Source: Azolla caroliniana (Eukaryota > Polypodiophyta). Taken from it: a stretch of 64,000 nt of DNA. How positions within the stretch are numbered: position 1 is the stretch's first letter; each line of letters opens with the position of its first letter. Below are positions 40,849 to 52,491 of this stretch, piece after piece. The stretch is taken from contig JBHGNT010000005.1 of NCBI GenBank assembly GCA_043228905.1, positions 2,108,001 to 2,172,000 of the forward strand, read 5' to 3'. The notes below the pieces were generated by a model that made no database searches, was not told the origin of the DNA, and worked only from the letters and a program-made list of their open reading frames with translations. The position numbers and the translations under genes were made by a program.

Positions 40849-42735
40849 TTATTCCCTGCCTGTCGGTTCTTCTTCGGTTTCGGATCGTTCGTCGTCCCGG
40901 TCCAGGTCAACCGGATCCGGCTCGTCGTCGTGACGCTTCTTGAACGCTTTGATCCGCTTCCCAGCTACCGGTATCGCCATTCTCATACCGTCGAGTTCCG
41001 CCAGATGGTACGTCCCGTTGTCGTTGGCGCTTTGTACCACGTAAGGCCCGAACCACCTTCTTGCGAACTTCCGTGTCGCTCGGTGCTGGTTGTTGAGACT
41101 GCTGTCGTAGACTAGCACCCAGTCGCCTTCCTCGATCTTCTTCGGTCGGAGCCGGTGCGTCCGGTCGAACCTGGCTTTGTTCCTCGTCCTAGCCACCCGA
41201 AGCTTTTCCGCAGCCTGCTCCACGTCCTCCGGTCTTCGCTCGAGCTGCCGTATGCGCGCCGTCAACAGTTCCTCCCGGCTCATCTTGTCTCTCCAGTCCA
41301 CGGTTGCCCAGGAGGAGATCGTACGTTCCATCGGCATGATCGGCTTCTGCCCAAACATGAGCTCTGCTGGCATGAATCCGGTTATCGAACTGTGCGTAGT
41401 TCGGTCCGCCCACAACGCGTAAGGCAACAGCCGCGGCCAGTTCCCGACTTGACCTCCGCATGCCCGAACTAACGCCTTGACGATCGGTCCGTGTCCGCGC
41501 TCCACCTTCCCATTCGCCTCCGGATTGTATGCAGTGGTGAGCGAGAGCTTGACTCCTAGCCGGTCGAACAACTCCTCGGCCTCTTCGGCGTCCAACTCCC
41601 TGCGATCAGCCACTATCTTCCCGACGCACCCGTACCGGCATATCACGTCCTCAATTAGGAACCGACATATGGCCGCGGTCGTTTTGTTTTGAAGGGCTCG
41701 GCCTTCTACCTGGTTCGTCAGATCTTCCCGAGCCAGGACCAGGTACCGCATCTGTCCTACTCCCATCGGCATCGTCACCAGATCTACCATCCATTTGAAG
41801 TGGATGGTCGGCGGGTACGTAGGGTGAAGCTCGTCCCGATGTTGGACTACGGAGTGCATTTGACAGCTCTCGCAAGTTGTCACGAACCGATGCACGTCCC
41901 GGTACAGTCTCGGCGACCAGTACTTCCCCTTTATCTTCTCGAACGTGGCCCACGTTCCACGGTGTCCAGCCCAAGGGCTGTCGTGGTAGGCCGTGAGCAG
42001 CTCCTCCTATTCTTCCTTCATCGCCACCACCCGGAGCGGGACGCCATTCCTCTTCTTCGGGTGCTTCCATAAGTATCCGTCCCGGAGAAAGAATCGGTAA
42101 GCTTTCTTCCGGATCCGGTTGGCCTCGTCCTTCGTCCATGACACATCCGGCGTCATTGTCCTCAAAAATCCACCGATCTGGAGCCACTCGCCGTCGTACT
42201 TGCTCTCATCGAAGTCGTTAAGTGCCGGAGTGCTCGTCCCATCGGTCGTCACGTACGCCGCCTCGAAGAAGTCCATGCCGACTTCTTCGTCCTCCGAAAC
42301 CATGCCGCCCTCGTCATCAAACCTCGCCCTCGAAAGCATGTCGGCCATGGCGTTGTCCTTTCCGGTAATGTGCCGTATTTCCCGGTCCAGGGACTTGATG
42401 TACGCTATCCACCTGAGCATCGCCAGGTCCGGTGTCGCGCATCCGGAAACCATGCCGAGAATTGGTAGGCAATCCGTCTCGATAATCACTTCCATCCCGA
42501 TCAGGTAGTCTTTGTCGGCCTTTACCGCCTCCACGGCTCCGCTGATTTCCTCGTCCGGGCCGAGAACTCCGCACGCTCGAAGTCACACTTCCGCCCTTGT
42601 CTTTTCTCGGCCAACGATGCCGACTATCATACACCCTCCGTTGTTGGAGAAGGAAAATTTCCTACCTATCGTACAGTCGTGGGGTCTTTCCCGAGTGTCC
42701 GGGCTGTCTCGGCCCCACGCCTCGGCAGCCCTCTC
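40849..42735 (-). pseudogene. D1 pol lacking RT: RNase H part and integrase
   Basis: The -1 frame leaves gag at 42735 and carries the pol N-terminus (CTIGRKFSFSNNGGCMIVGI), with a TGA in AEV*LRACGVLG. At EISGAVEAV it is joined to KADKDYLIGMEVIIETDC in RNase H. The deletion removes about 1.5 kb, including all RT motifs, and keeps the frame. The rest is A-like: CESC finger, MVDLVTMP, VADRRELD, NGKVERG, RRWFGPYVV. TAG at 42009-42007 replaces a Gln codon at KEE*EELL, and F has the same change. It cannot encode RT. Confidence 0.9.
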
Positions 42736-42741
42736 TAAAAA
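42679..42741 (-). promoter_or_regulatory. -1 frameshift pseudoknot, D1 version
   Basis: Minus TTTTTAG is at 42741-42735. Stem 1 GGGCTG (42731-42726) pairs with CAGCCC (42706-42701). Stem 2 GTGGGG (42718-42713) pairs with CCCCAC (42684-42679). Stem 1 differs from A by an A-U to G-C pair change. Confidence 0.75.
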
Positions 42742-44862
42742 TCCTCCCGGTTCTCGCCACCGAGGGATTCGCGGTTACGCTCGTGGTTCGGTCGCACCGT
42801 CAGAAATTGGACCGAATGGCGCCCATCCTGGCTTTTGACCCTCGCGTAGGCCGAACCGTTGTCCAGCACCTTGGTCTCCATTCGCGCCGCCGTGATGTAT
42901 GGTTCCCCTAATATGACCGGGTGCGAGGACGTCTCCTGTACGAAGAAGTGCTGGTCAATCTCGACGTCGCCAATCTTGACTCGCACGTTCGGGCAGGCCC
43001 CGTGCAGTTCCTCGGTGGCGCGCGTCGCCGCTCGTATCTTCCACCCGTGCTTGGTGTTGATCGACCACTTCCCCTTCTTATAGAAGTCCATGGACATCAG
43101 GTTTATTTCCGAACCGTGGTCCACCAATGCCACCACCGGTTCCTGAACATCTCTGATCTTTACCGGGGTCTCCGTGGTCGCTCGGGCCCAGTGCGGCCTT
43201 GAATAGTGGCTCTCCGCCCACTCATCTTCCAGCGCCATGTCGTCGATGTGCGTCGTCCGCACCTCCACCGGCCTTTCCGGTTCCATCTCCGTCGACAGCC
43301 TTTTCCGTTTCACCAGGTCCACAATGGAGTCGTGGAACTCCTTCTTTGCGATTGCTAGCACCTCTCGCAATGACAGCTCCACTTTGCTGTCGAGGATCCG
43401 TTCTTCTAGGACCTTTCGTAGGTCCGTAGTCCTTTCTATTTCCGTCCCCAGTCAGTATCCGCCCTTCCTGGGGTTATCTTGCGAGCCGGACCCACCGGCA
43501 TCGTTCCGTCGTTGCCCGAATCGGGTCTCGTACCGTTGTGAGGGCCCGGCCGCTCCGGCTTTTCCCACTCGTTTGTCTTCTACCAGAGCCTCGTAGTTCC
43601 GGCAGGCGGCTTCTACGAAGCCCGTCTTCTCCTCGACCGGATCGCTCCACCCGGTTATTTCCCGGACCCGTCTCTCAGCGTGGTCCGTTTCATCTTTCCT
43701 TAGCCGTGCGCCGGCAAGGCCTTCCAGCATTGCCGACCAGAACCCGTCCTTGGTCTCCTTTCGGGCCTCGCTGCCCCTGACCCGAATACCGGCTGACGCC
43801 GAGTAGTGGATGGCCTCCACGTCTCGGGCCGCTGCCTCTTCCATTAGTCTCTTCATACCTCCTCGCCCATCGTTTCGGTTTAGGGCCCTTCTGGTGTCGC
43901 CGGCGTGCACCCGGCCTTCCCATAGGTACACCACCCGGTTCCTCAACGCTTCTGCGAAATCGCCGCAGTCCTTCCGGATGTGGCCGACCTCGTCGCACCA
44001 CATGCACCTGTTCCCTGCTACCGGCCGTCGGTCACGAGCCGGTTCGCCGCCTTCCCTTCGAGTTTGGGCGATCTGGAGATCCTTTATCGCCCGCGTCAAC
44101 TCGTCCAGCGCTGCTCCTTCGGACGAGCCATTGACCATGCCGGTCGAAGCCGGACCGGTTTCGAGCCATTCCCGGGTTTCTTCCCTTCGCCCTTGCGGTG
44201 TCGGTTCAAGACTCCTTGCTGTGACAGAGCCCGCACCAGCCGCCCCGTTGTCAGCCCATTCTCGCCGTTTGTCGAAACGGCCACAGACTCTCTTAACCGC
44301 AGCCCAGTCGGTCGTCAGCCCATCTTCGGTTTCCAGCAAAGGAGCCGACTTGATCCCGGTCCCGCTCGTCCACCGACTTGACGAACAGTAGGACCCGGCT
44401 CGTATCCAGAACGGTTCGGTCAAGCGCCGAAAGGCGTGCAAAGCGTTCTTCGAACTCCCGGAGGAGTGCCGACGCGTTTCTTCCCTTGCCGGGGGACTCC
44501 ACCCATTCCATGAAGTCTCGTTTCGAAAGCCGAAGCGCGTTGTCCAGCCCGTATTTTTCTAGGAGTCGGCCTTCGAACTCCTCCCAGGTACGGCTCTCCG
44601 CCCGCACCTCGAGCACCTCCGCATGGATGCTCGGCATCGCCACTCGAGGGAACCTGGCAAGACGCCTCTCTTCTGGAATGTCCCGCATCAGCATTTCTGC
44701 CCCGTAGGACGCCAAATACTTCGTGGCATCCTTTCCGCTGAACCAGCCGATCGTACCGACGACCGCCTCAATGGCTCTGTCGAGGACGTCGGAGCCCTCG
44801 CGTGCGCTCAATATCCGATCCACGGCCGAAGCCATGGTCTCCGCAAGATCCGACCCTTTCAT
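42735..44862 (-). pseudogene. D1 Gag-protease, lightly damaged
   Basis: ATG at 44862-44860 (MKGSDLAETMASAVDRIL). It aligns with A gag throughout: TIGWFSGKDATKYLASYGAEM, knuckle CMWCDEVGHIRKDC near 44000, protease VALVDHGSEINLMS near 43120. A one-base insertion near 44345 shifts the frame (GSFAGNRRW). A TGA near 43453 (KGGY*LGTEIE) is the only in-frame stop in the second part. It ends at the TTTTTAG site. Confidence 0.9.
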
Positions 44863-44884
44863 CTTCTGCTCTTCTGCCGCCTCC

Positions 44885-44902
44885 TTCACGTCGGGTTCAC
44901 CA
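44885..44902 (-). promoter_or_regulatory. Primer-binding site, tRNA-Trp type (D1)
   Basis: TGGTGAACCCGACGTGAA in minus sense, 3 nt after the LTR. Confidence 0.75.
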
Positions 44903-44905
44903 AAG

Positions 44906-45213
44906 TGTCGAGGTATTCCTCGCGGATGCGTGGAATGAGGCGGGACCTCGGGGGTCTTGTACCGAAGAGCAAGAGAGAAAGGAGAAGGAAAGAGGTCCAC
45001 TAGGTGCGAGCGTAGATCCACAGGGACACGACCCTTCGACACGAAGACGTGAGCGGGAAACCAACACAGAGAGACACGAAGGAATGTATGTGAATATTAA
45101 CAGAGACAAACAACAAAAACACGAAGTAGGTTACAACCGAACAGGCCGGCGAACAGATGCCGATGCCTGTTCGTAAACGCACAGAAAGAAAGAAGTAAGT
45201 TGGAGGTGCTGCC
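44906..45213 (-). repeat. D1 5' LTR, truncated
   Basis: Matches the first 308 bases (plus sense) of the 3' LTR, then breaks at GGAGGTGCTGCC where C2 gag resumes. The U3, promoter and right target flank are lost. Confidence 0.85.
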
Positions 45214-46963
45214 TGTTCGTTGCCATAGCCCCTCCCAACTCCAGCTTGCCGTCTTGGTCGTGCTCGTCCGTCTTCATGCACCGGGTACTTGTTCCGTTAG
45301 CCTTGTCCGTTCCGGTCTCCGACTCCTCGCTGCCACCCGTCGTCTCTCTGGTCTTATGTTGATCCGCAACCGTACTCGTCGTGCTCTCTTGTTCTTGGCC
45401 TCTCACCGATCCGTACTCGTCGTGCCCGGTTAGCCTCCTTCTCGCTCTCACCGGCTCCCATCGTAACCGTAACCGGCCGGTAAGGAGTTGATCAAACAAT
45501 CCTAGTCTTGCCGGCTTCGTTCGGTTTGGGCCCGCTTGACCGGCCCCCGCTTCACTCTTCTTCCGCTTCGTCTTCCGGTCGAGTCGGTCCCCGACTCTCT
45601 CCTCTTTGCTGCTCCCGACCTCTCCGTCGGTCCTCTTGTATATGCCCGTTCCGGGCCTCGCATCCTCATCTTCGTACGTGTTCGCTCCGGGCCACGCCTT
45701 GTCACGGCCACCGTCCTTCTCTCCGGTCTTATGTTCGCATTCAAGCGCAACCGCCGTAGTCTCCGGCCCCGGTGGTGAGGGGTCTTGCCTCCGTCCGCTA
45801 CAATACTTGTCGTCGTCTCGGTTGCCCGCCCTGCCGCTGCCACCGCCCGTCGCTCTAGGCCTCACGCCAGCACTCGGGCCGACCGCCGGAGCCTCTAGGA
45901 CTGGTGTGTATAAGGTCGTGGCACCGCCGCTTGTCTCCTCCACACTCGATGTTTCGGGCCGCCATGTCTCTATTCTATAGTTACCGGCCTCCATGGCCGT
46001 CCCTTCACTGCAAGGCAAGAGGGTCGCTTGCTCCGCACCCTCTCCCATGTCGCCGTCGTACGTTCTCCTGGCCTCCGTATAGGCCCCGTCTTCTACGCTT
46101 AGGGAGGCTTCTTCCTCCACATCCTCTGATCGCCTCCGACCCGACTCGATAATAAGCCCTTCTTCGGCTTCGATTTTCGCCTTCACAAGCTCGCATGCCT
46201 CCCGTATTGGCACTTCTAGGTCGAGCTCCTCCAAGCCATTTTGCGTTGAGCTCTCTTCCGGCGGTAGTGCGTAGTCACTCGCCACTCTCTCTTCTCCGCC
46301 GCTCGCGGGCCGTGTTGTGGCCGACCGCCTCGCATCATGTTGCCGGCACACCCATTCCACCTCGGACCACTCCTTGGTGAGACCATGTGCTCCGTAATCA
46401 TCTTGAAGTTTGAATAAGATGTCCATCCTCTCCTCATGATAGACCGTCTTCAAAAATAGGACTTTGTCCGCCCCCACCGATCTCCGTTCCCACTCCGAGA
46501 GTTGCGAGAAACGACGCTCGAACTCTTGGAATGCCTCCATCGCGCTCCAATGACGCCTCGCCGACGCCACCCACTGATCGAACTCATGTCGACCTCTTCC
46601 TTCCGGTTCCGTGTACCCGTACGCCTCCAATAGAGCTCCTTCAAAGGACTCCCATGATTCTTGAGCTTCTCGGAGCTCCTTAACCTCTTCGTTCCTTGAT
46701 ACGGCCGCCACTCGACAAAAAAAATCTAGCCTTGTTGCTTCGTCCACGCCCTCCTTCGTCATCTCGGCATTGTATGCTTCTAAGAATCTCGGGACATTGT
46801 CCCCGTTGAACCGGCCGACTCGATCGACCACCCTTTCGACGGCTTGTTGAGCCGCATCTCGCTTCACCATCTTCCATCCGGCATCCATCATGATCTTTGC
46901 CATCATCTCCGCGAAGTCGAAGTCCTCATCTTCCATCTCCGTCCTCCCTTGCCGCCTCTTCAC
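45214..46963 (-). CDS. C2 Gag-like protein, N-terminal part (gag-only family)
   Basis: A frame with ATG near 46936 (MEDEDFDFAEMM; an upstream in-frame codon at 46963 is not ATG) is open for about 575 codons until D1 interrupts it. The N-terminus is homologous to the capsid-like region of A and O Gag: VERVVDRVGRFNGDNVPRFL, ESWESFEGALLEAYG, ALSRL-like FSQLSEWERRSVG. Past residue 200 it becomes a Glu/Arg/Gly-rich tail built from degenerate repeats (HKTGEKDGGRDK, HKTRETTGGSEE). There is no CCHC knuckle, protease or polymerase. The long open frame suggests that coding was maintained until recently. It probably makes particles with, or interferes with, the related autonomous elements. Confidence 0.75.
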
Positions 46964-46977
46964 GTCGGGTTCACCAA
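46960..46977 (-). promoter_or_regulatory. Primer-binding site, tRNA-Trp type (C2)
   Basis: TGGTGAACCCGACGTGAA in minus sense, 3 nt after the LTR and identical to the sites of A, O and D1. Confidence 0.75.
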
Positions 46978-46980
46978 ATA

Positions 46981-47714
46981 TGTCGAGTTGTTACGCTCTT
47001 CGCGTGTAGGATCCAAGGTGGGACCACTGGGGTCATGGACTAGGGAGTAGAAGAGAAAGACTAAGACAAGAAATGGAAGCTTAGCTCAAGAGGAGAAGAG
47101 GAAAGAATAAGACCATGACATAGAAGGAGAGATCGGCGGAGGCAAGATGCTCAACAAGTTATATTAAAATAAACGAATGATTACAAAATTGGTGGCCGCA
47201 TGGGCCGCACCAAACGACTATGAGAAAACCCTAACCGGGGATGAACAAGGAAACCCTAAACGAAACCCTAACCCTAAAACGGTAAGAACTCTAGACTAAG
47301 TGGTATACCTTTCATCCGCAAAATAGGCAACCCTTTCAACGGTATCCCTTCCTCTCCTTTTATAACATAAGGAGAGGAAGCCATTACAAAAGGGAGAGAC
47401 TAAATATCCCCTTCATTCAATGGGGATATTTTCTTGGATTCTTGGAGGAGGGATTGATGGGGCCCTAACTCCCACTCCTCACACATACTACTATGCCCCT
47501 TACTCACTTCGTACTCCTATGTACCTCTCTCTCGCTCATGTGGATGTGCACATAAGTGCACATCACATTTATACTTTAGGAATCTTGTGGTGCATTTCTT
47601 ACAATTTACATTTGTTCTTATTTACAAAAACATCATGTGCGTGTGCAACGTTGCACACCCCGGTTTTGCTCACTCCGCTCGGTTTTCTCCCTATGGACGA
47701 AAATCTTCACGACA
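46981..47714 (-). repeat. C2 5' LTR (734 bp)
   Basis: Plus ends are TGTCGAGTTG and CTTCACGACA. It contains TATAAAAG in minus sense (47364-47357), telo-box repeats in the leader (47225-47281), an 18-bp perfect palindrome GTGTGCAACGTTGCACAC (47641-47658) and the U5 block (47015-47040). The right flank is GCGT inside the gag of E. Confidence 0.9.
47225..47281. promoter_or_regulatory. Telo-box cluster in C2 LTR leader
   Basis: AAACCCTAA-type motifs occur at about 47226, 47251 and 47263-47278, downstream of the TATA box in transcript sense. The C1 LTR has TTTAGGGTTAGG and CTAGGGTTTC at the same place. In plants such motifs are common in leaders of highly expressed genes. Confidence 0.6.
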
Positions 47715-48885
47715 GCGTTGGATCGGGAGAAAGTGGGTCTCCTGTTGGAGACGGATGAAGGGCTCACGACAGACTAGGCCATGGTAAAACATGTACGTAG
47801 TCGTTTCAACAAACGACGTGAATGGAGCGGTGAGGAATCGCCAGCAGCATCGCCGGCGGGTATCCGGGGCAGGGGCAATGAGGGCCGGAAGGTGAAAGAC
47901 TCCAAATTCTGGCCGCCAGTGCTAGAACGCCTCTCCGGGGTGCGGCTGAGGAAAGAGGAAGTGGACCGCGTGGAGCAGCGGATTCGGGAGGTCACTAGAT
48001 GGGACGATCCGGTTGAAGAAAAGACCGGCTTCGTGGAAGCTGCATGCCAGAACTACGAGGTTCTAGTAGAAGACAAGCTCCAACGAAAGGCTGGAGGGGA
48101 TGGTCCCTCACAATGGTACGAGACCCGGTTCGGACCAAAGACGAACGATGCCGACAACACCGACGCACCGGATAGAAAAAAGCAGGCCGATTTCCGGCTG
48201 AGCACCGAAATCGAGCGAACGACGGACCTACGAAAGGTCCTTGAGGAATGGATCCTTGACAACAAAGTGGAGTTGTCATTGTGGGAGGTACTCGGGATTT
48301 CCAAGAAGGAGTTCCATGACTCCATTGTAGACTTGGTAAAGCGTAACTGGCTCTCGCCGAAGCCGTAGCCGGAGCCGGAGCCGGAGAAGCCCATGGAAGT
48401 GCGGACGACACGCCTAGAAGATACGACCCTAGAGGATGAGTTGGCGGATAGCCACTATTCGAAGTTGCATTGCGCGAGAGCCACTACGGAGACCCTTGTT
48501 CGTATCGGGGACGTTTCGGAGCCGGTGGTGGCATTGATAGACCATGGATTTGAAATCAACCTGATGTCCATGGTTTTCTACAAGAAAGGGAAATGGCCGA
48601 TCAACACCAAGCACAGGTGGAAGATATGCGCGGTGACGCGTGCTATGGAGGAGCTGCACGGTGCGTGCCCAACTGTGCACGTAAAGATCGGCGACGTCGA
48701 GATGGATCAACACTTCTTTGTGTAGGAGACATCCTCGCACCCGGTGATACTCTTCGAACCGTACATTACGACAACACACATGGAAACAAAGGTGCTTGAC
48801 AACGGTTCGGCATACGCGCGCGTGAAGAGACATGACGGGCAGCACTCCGTTCAATTTCTGACGGTGAGGCCGAATCATGAGCGTA
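47715..48885 (+). pseudogene. E gag-protease remnant
   Basis: It begins mid-Gag (REKVGLLLETDEGLTTD), where C2 inserted. A deletion removes the zinc-knuckle region, joining KRREW to the SAGIR-equivalent segment. The protease EPVVALIDHGFEINLMS is at about 48517-48567 (D-H-G kept). Stops occur near 47778, 48367 and 48724. The gag/pol junction with its slip site is deleted (NRETHQDRMKGVAS joins both sides near 48890). Confidence 0.85.
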
Positions 48886-51823
48886 ACCGCGAGACCCATC
48901 AGGATCGGATGAAAGGGGTCGCGTCTAACCCAAGTTTGCGAAATCTGGTCGGCATAGGACACTGGTTCACCAACATAACGCTACAGGAGCTCAAGGTTGG
49001 TGGGGGCGGCTTTCTACTGCGAGCGGAGGACCGGTTTCGAAGGATGCTCGGAAAGCACGGGAAGGCCTTCACATTCTCACCGGAGGAGATCGGGTGTGTA
49101 GACCCAACGATCGTAGAACCGATGGTGATATTCACGGTGCCGCATGTGTCGTGGAATCTCAAACCGATTCCAGTACCCAGAGCCCACGTCCCGAAGTTGA
49201 TGGAGCTGCTAAAACAGAAGGTAGAAATGGGAATCCTCGAGCCGTCGAGTGCCCCGTATTCGAATCGGTGGTTCACCGTGCCGAAAAAGAAGGACACGCT
49301 ACGTTTCATACAGGACCTACAGCCGGTCAACAAGGTGACCATTCGAAACGCAGGTATCGAACCAACAAACGACGAGTTTGCGGAGGCCTTCTCCGGAAGG
49401 TCAATCTATTCGGTCAGTGACCTATATTCGGGGTATGACCAGTTCCAACTAGCCGTCGAGAGCAGGGATATCACGACGATGCAGACTCCTCTCGGCTTGG
49501 TGCGGATGTGTACCCTACCGCAAGGAGGAACCAATTTGGTGGCGCACATGGTGAATGCGATGAACAAGGTACTAAGGGACTGCATCCCGGACATCACCAT
49601 GCCATTGTTTGACGACATCCTGATCAAGGGATGTCTGGTAGGGAATACGGACAAATCGGTCGGGCCGGACGGATGCCGGAAATTCGTCACGGACCACATC
49701 AACGAATGCGAGAAGGTGTTACAGAGACTTGAGAACGCGTGACTCACCTTCTCCAGAGAGAAGTCAGCTTTCGAGTAGTTGGAGATCCTGGTAGTCGAAC
49801 ACTTGTGCGGGCCTTACGACCGGAAACCGTCTCCGGCAAAGGTGGAGGTCATCTCCGCGATGAAGGACGATTGCGGGATGGTTACAGAGGTCCGAAGGTT
49901 CTTGGGGGTGTGTGCGTTCTATCACATCTGGATTCCGCACTATGCACACGTCACGGATCCACTCTATGGGCTGTTGAGAAAGGGGCGTAAATTTGAATTG
50001 GGCAAGGAACATACGGAGACTGAAGGAGGCGCTTACTGCGGCACCGTCTCTCCGAAAAGCGGTTTACGACAAGGAGGTCCAAATCTACGTAATCGTAGAT
50101 ATGAGCTTGACTAGGATAGGGTGGGTGATCAATAAGGAGGACGAGAGCGGAACTTGGTTCCCAATCCGGTTCGGGGCGAAGGTTCTCAGTGAGCGACAAC
50201 GAGGATACGCCCAAGTTAAGCGCGAACTGCGGGGGATCATTTTCGATCAAGGCCGATAAAGACTACTTGATCGGGACAAAAGTAATCATCGACACAGACT
50301 GCCTGCCAATCCTCGGTATGGTTTCCGGATGCGCGACTCTAGAACAATGCTCAGGTGGATGGCATACATTAAGTCCCTGGATCCAGAGATATGACACATC
50401 TCCGGAAAGGACAACGCCATGGTTCGACGACGAGAACGGCTGACGTAGTGACAAGGGCAGGGAGCACTCCGGCATTAGTGAATTCAATGGGGAGTGGCTC
50501 CAGATTGGAAGGTTCCTAAGGACAATGACGTCGGACGCGGCATGGACTAGAGAAGAGGATCCGGAAGAAAGCATACCGATTCTTCCTACGAGATGGCAGT
50601 ATATGGAAGCTCCCAAAGAAGCGAGGTGGCGTTCTGCTCCACGTAGTGGCGAGAAAGGATGAGCGAGACAAGTTGTTGACGGCATACCACGAGAGCCCTT
50701 GGGCCAGGCATCGGGGAACATGGGCCACGTTCGAAAAGCTGAAGGAGAAGTACTGGTGGTCGGGACTATATCGGGACGTGCATCAGTTCGTAACGATCTG
50801 CGACAGTTGTTAGGTGCATTCCATAGCCCGACATCAGGACGAGCTGCACCTGACTTACCCGCCAATCATCCACTTCAAGTGGATGGTGGATTTGGTGACG
50901 ATGCCGATGGGGGTAGGGCAAATGCGGTACCTGGTGTTGGCACGAGAGGATCTGATGAACCAGGTGGAGGGCTGAGCATTACCAAACAAAACAATCGCGG
51001 TCGTGTGCCGGTTCCTAATCGAGGAGGTGGTATGTTGGTATGGGTGCGTAGGGAAGATCGTAGCGGACCGAGGGGAGTTGAACGCGCAAGAAGTTGAGGA
51101 GTTGTTTGATCGGCTAGGGGTCAAGCTCTCTCTCACCACCACATACAATCAGGAGGCCAACGGGAAGGTAGAACGCGGGTAGAGGCAATCGTGAAGGTGC
51201 TGGTACACACATGCGACGGACAGGTCGGGAATTGGTCGCGGCTCCTTCCTTGTGCGTTGTGGGTGGACTGGACTACGCACAGTTCGGTAACAGGATTCAT
51301 GCCAGCAGAGCTGATGTACGGGTAGAAGCCTATCATGTCAGTGGACCAGACAATTTCCTCTTGGGTGGTGATAGATTGGAAAGACGAGATGAGCCGGGAG
51401 GAGCTCTTGGCGGCGCGGATTCGACAACTCGAGCAGAGACCGGAGGACGTGGAGCGTGCAAAGGCGAAGCTACATATGGTGAGGGAGAGGAAAAAAGGCC
51501 GGTTCGACCGGATGCACCGGCATCAGCCCAAGAAGATCTAAGAAGGCGATTGGGTGCTGGTGTACGACAACAACCTCGACAACCAGCACAAGGCGACGTG
51601 CAAATTCGCGAGAAGGTGGTTTGGGCCCTATGTCGTAACGAGCGCGAACGACAATGGCACGTACCATCTTGCGGAGCTCAACGGGGCGCAGTTTATAATA
51701 TCGGTAGCTAGGAAGCGGATCAAGGCGTTCAAGAAGCGGTACGAGGGCGAGCCGGACCCGGGGAGAGAGGACGACGATGATGACCGGTTTAGAGAGGGTG
51801 GCGAACCGGAGAATGGAAGATGA
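48886..51823 (+). pseudogene. E pol (RT, RNase H, integrase), many stops
   Basis: RT frame 48886-49742 has RWFTVPKKKDTLRFIQDLQP and PLFDDILIKG, where the FLDD motif is altered to LFDD. Stops near 49741 (R to TGA) and 49776 (Q to TAG) follow. RNase H and integrase pieces are spread over frames to 51823: VGCATPDL-like CATLEQ, CDSC, MVDLVTMP, VADRGELN, RRWFGPYVV. Many stops are simple C-to-T changes, as expected of methylated CpG decay. Confidence 0.85.
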
Positions 51824-51859
51824 TCGTGGGCCTGTCTTCTCCGGAAGAAGTCTATTCTA

Positions 51860-51896
51860 GCACATATCAGTGCATGCATGGTTTGGTGGGGGTGGA
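51860..51896 (+). promoter_or_regulatory. Decayed pre-PPT hairpin and polypurine tract (E)
   Basis: GCACAT then ATGCAT (51860-51879) keeps only part of the family stem. GGTTTGGTGGGGGTGGA (51880-51896) directly precedes the 3' LTR. Confidence 0.6.
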
Positions 51897-52491
51897 TGTC
51901 GTGAAGAAAACCCGCCCTTGCACGAGTGTGCGCAAATTGATACATTGTACATGACTAGGAATAGGACGGGTGATGTAAATATACTAGGTATGACATATTT
52001 ATTAGCTAGGAAATCGACGCGTATCTCTGTCCGAAGGGACAGAGAATAAAGTTAATATGTTTTGATGTAACAACCTACTCGGCGACCTATAAAAAAGGAG
52101 GGGAGAAGAAGAAGAGGATATCACGTTTTGGGGAAAAGGGGGAGGTGCTGTCGGATTGGGAACTGAGCTCTCTCTTCCTCTACCATCATCCTCTACAGGG
52201 TTGCCATCGTTGTAATTGCTACGATCATTGTAATAGAATCTCTTGTTTCTGTGTCATCTGCGTTATTTGTGTTTCTGGGAGTGTCTTCTTTCATCTCTCT
52301 CGAGTGCGCCCTTTGATTGAGTCAGTATACACGTTGGTGGTCCAATAAGCCGGTAAGCGTCGCCGGTTGTTGATAATTCTAGCAGCCCTCACATTGTTGC
52401 ACTCCTCACTTCCTCTTGTCTCTCTTGCTCCTTGGTTCATGGCCCTCGCGGTCCCGCCTTATTTCACACACGTACACGTAATAGCGCGACA
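51897..52491 (+). repeat. E 3' LTR (595 bp)
   Basis: Starts TGTCGTGAAGAAAACCCG and ends TAGCGCGACA. TATAAAAA at 52088-52095; U5 block at 52434-52460. The right flank is CCGG. No 5' LTR survives. Confidence 0.87.

Larger units (their letters stand above)
40163..45213 (-). mobile_element. Ty3/gypsy element D1, RT-deleted, inserted in C2 gag
   Basis: 3' LTR 40163-40775, interior 40776-44905, 5' LTR 44906-45213 (only the U5-side 308 bp remain). Left flank CCGT. Gag and protease, integrase and most of RNase H are close to A, but the RT is gone: pol jumps from GPDEEISGAVEAV straight to KADKDYLIG. D1 is therefore a defective copy in the middle of the C2 gag. Confidence 0.9.
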
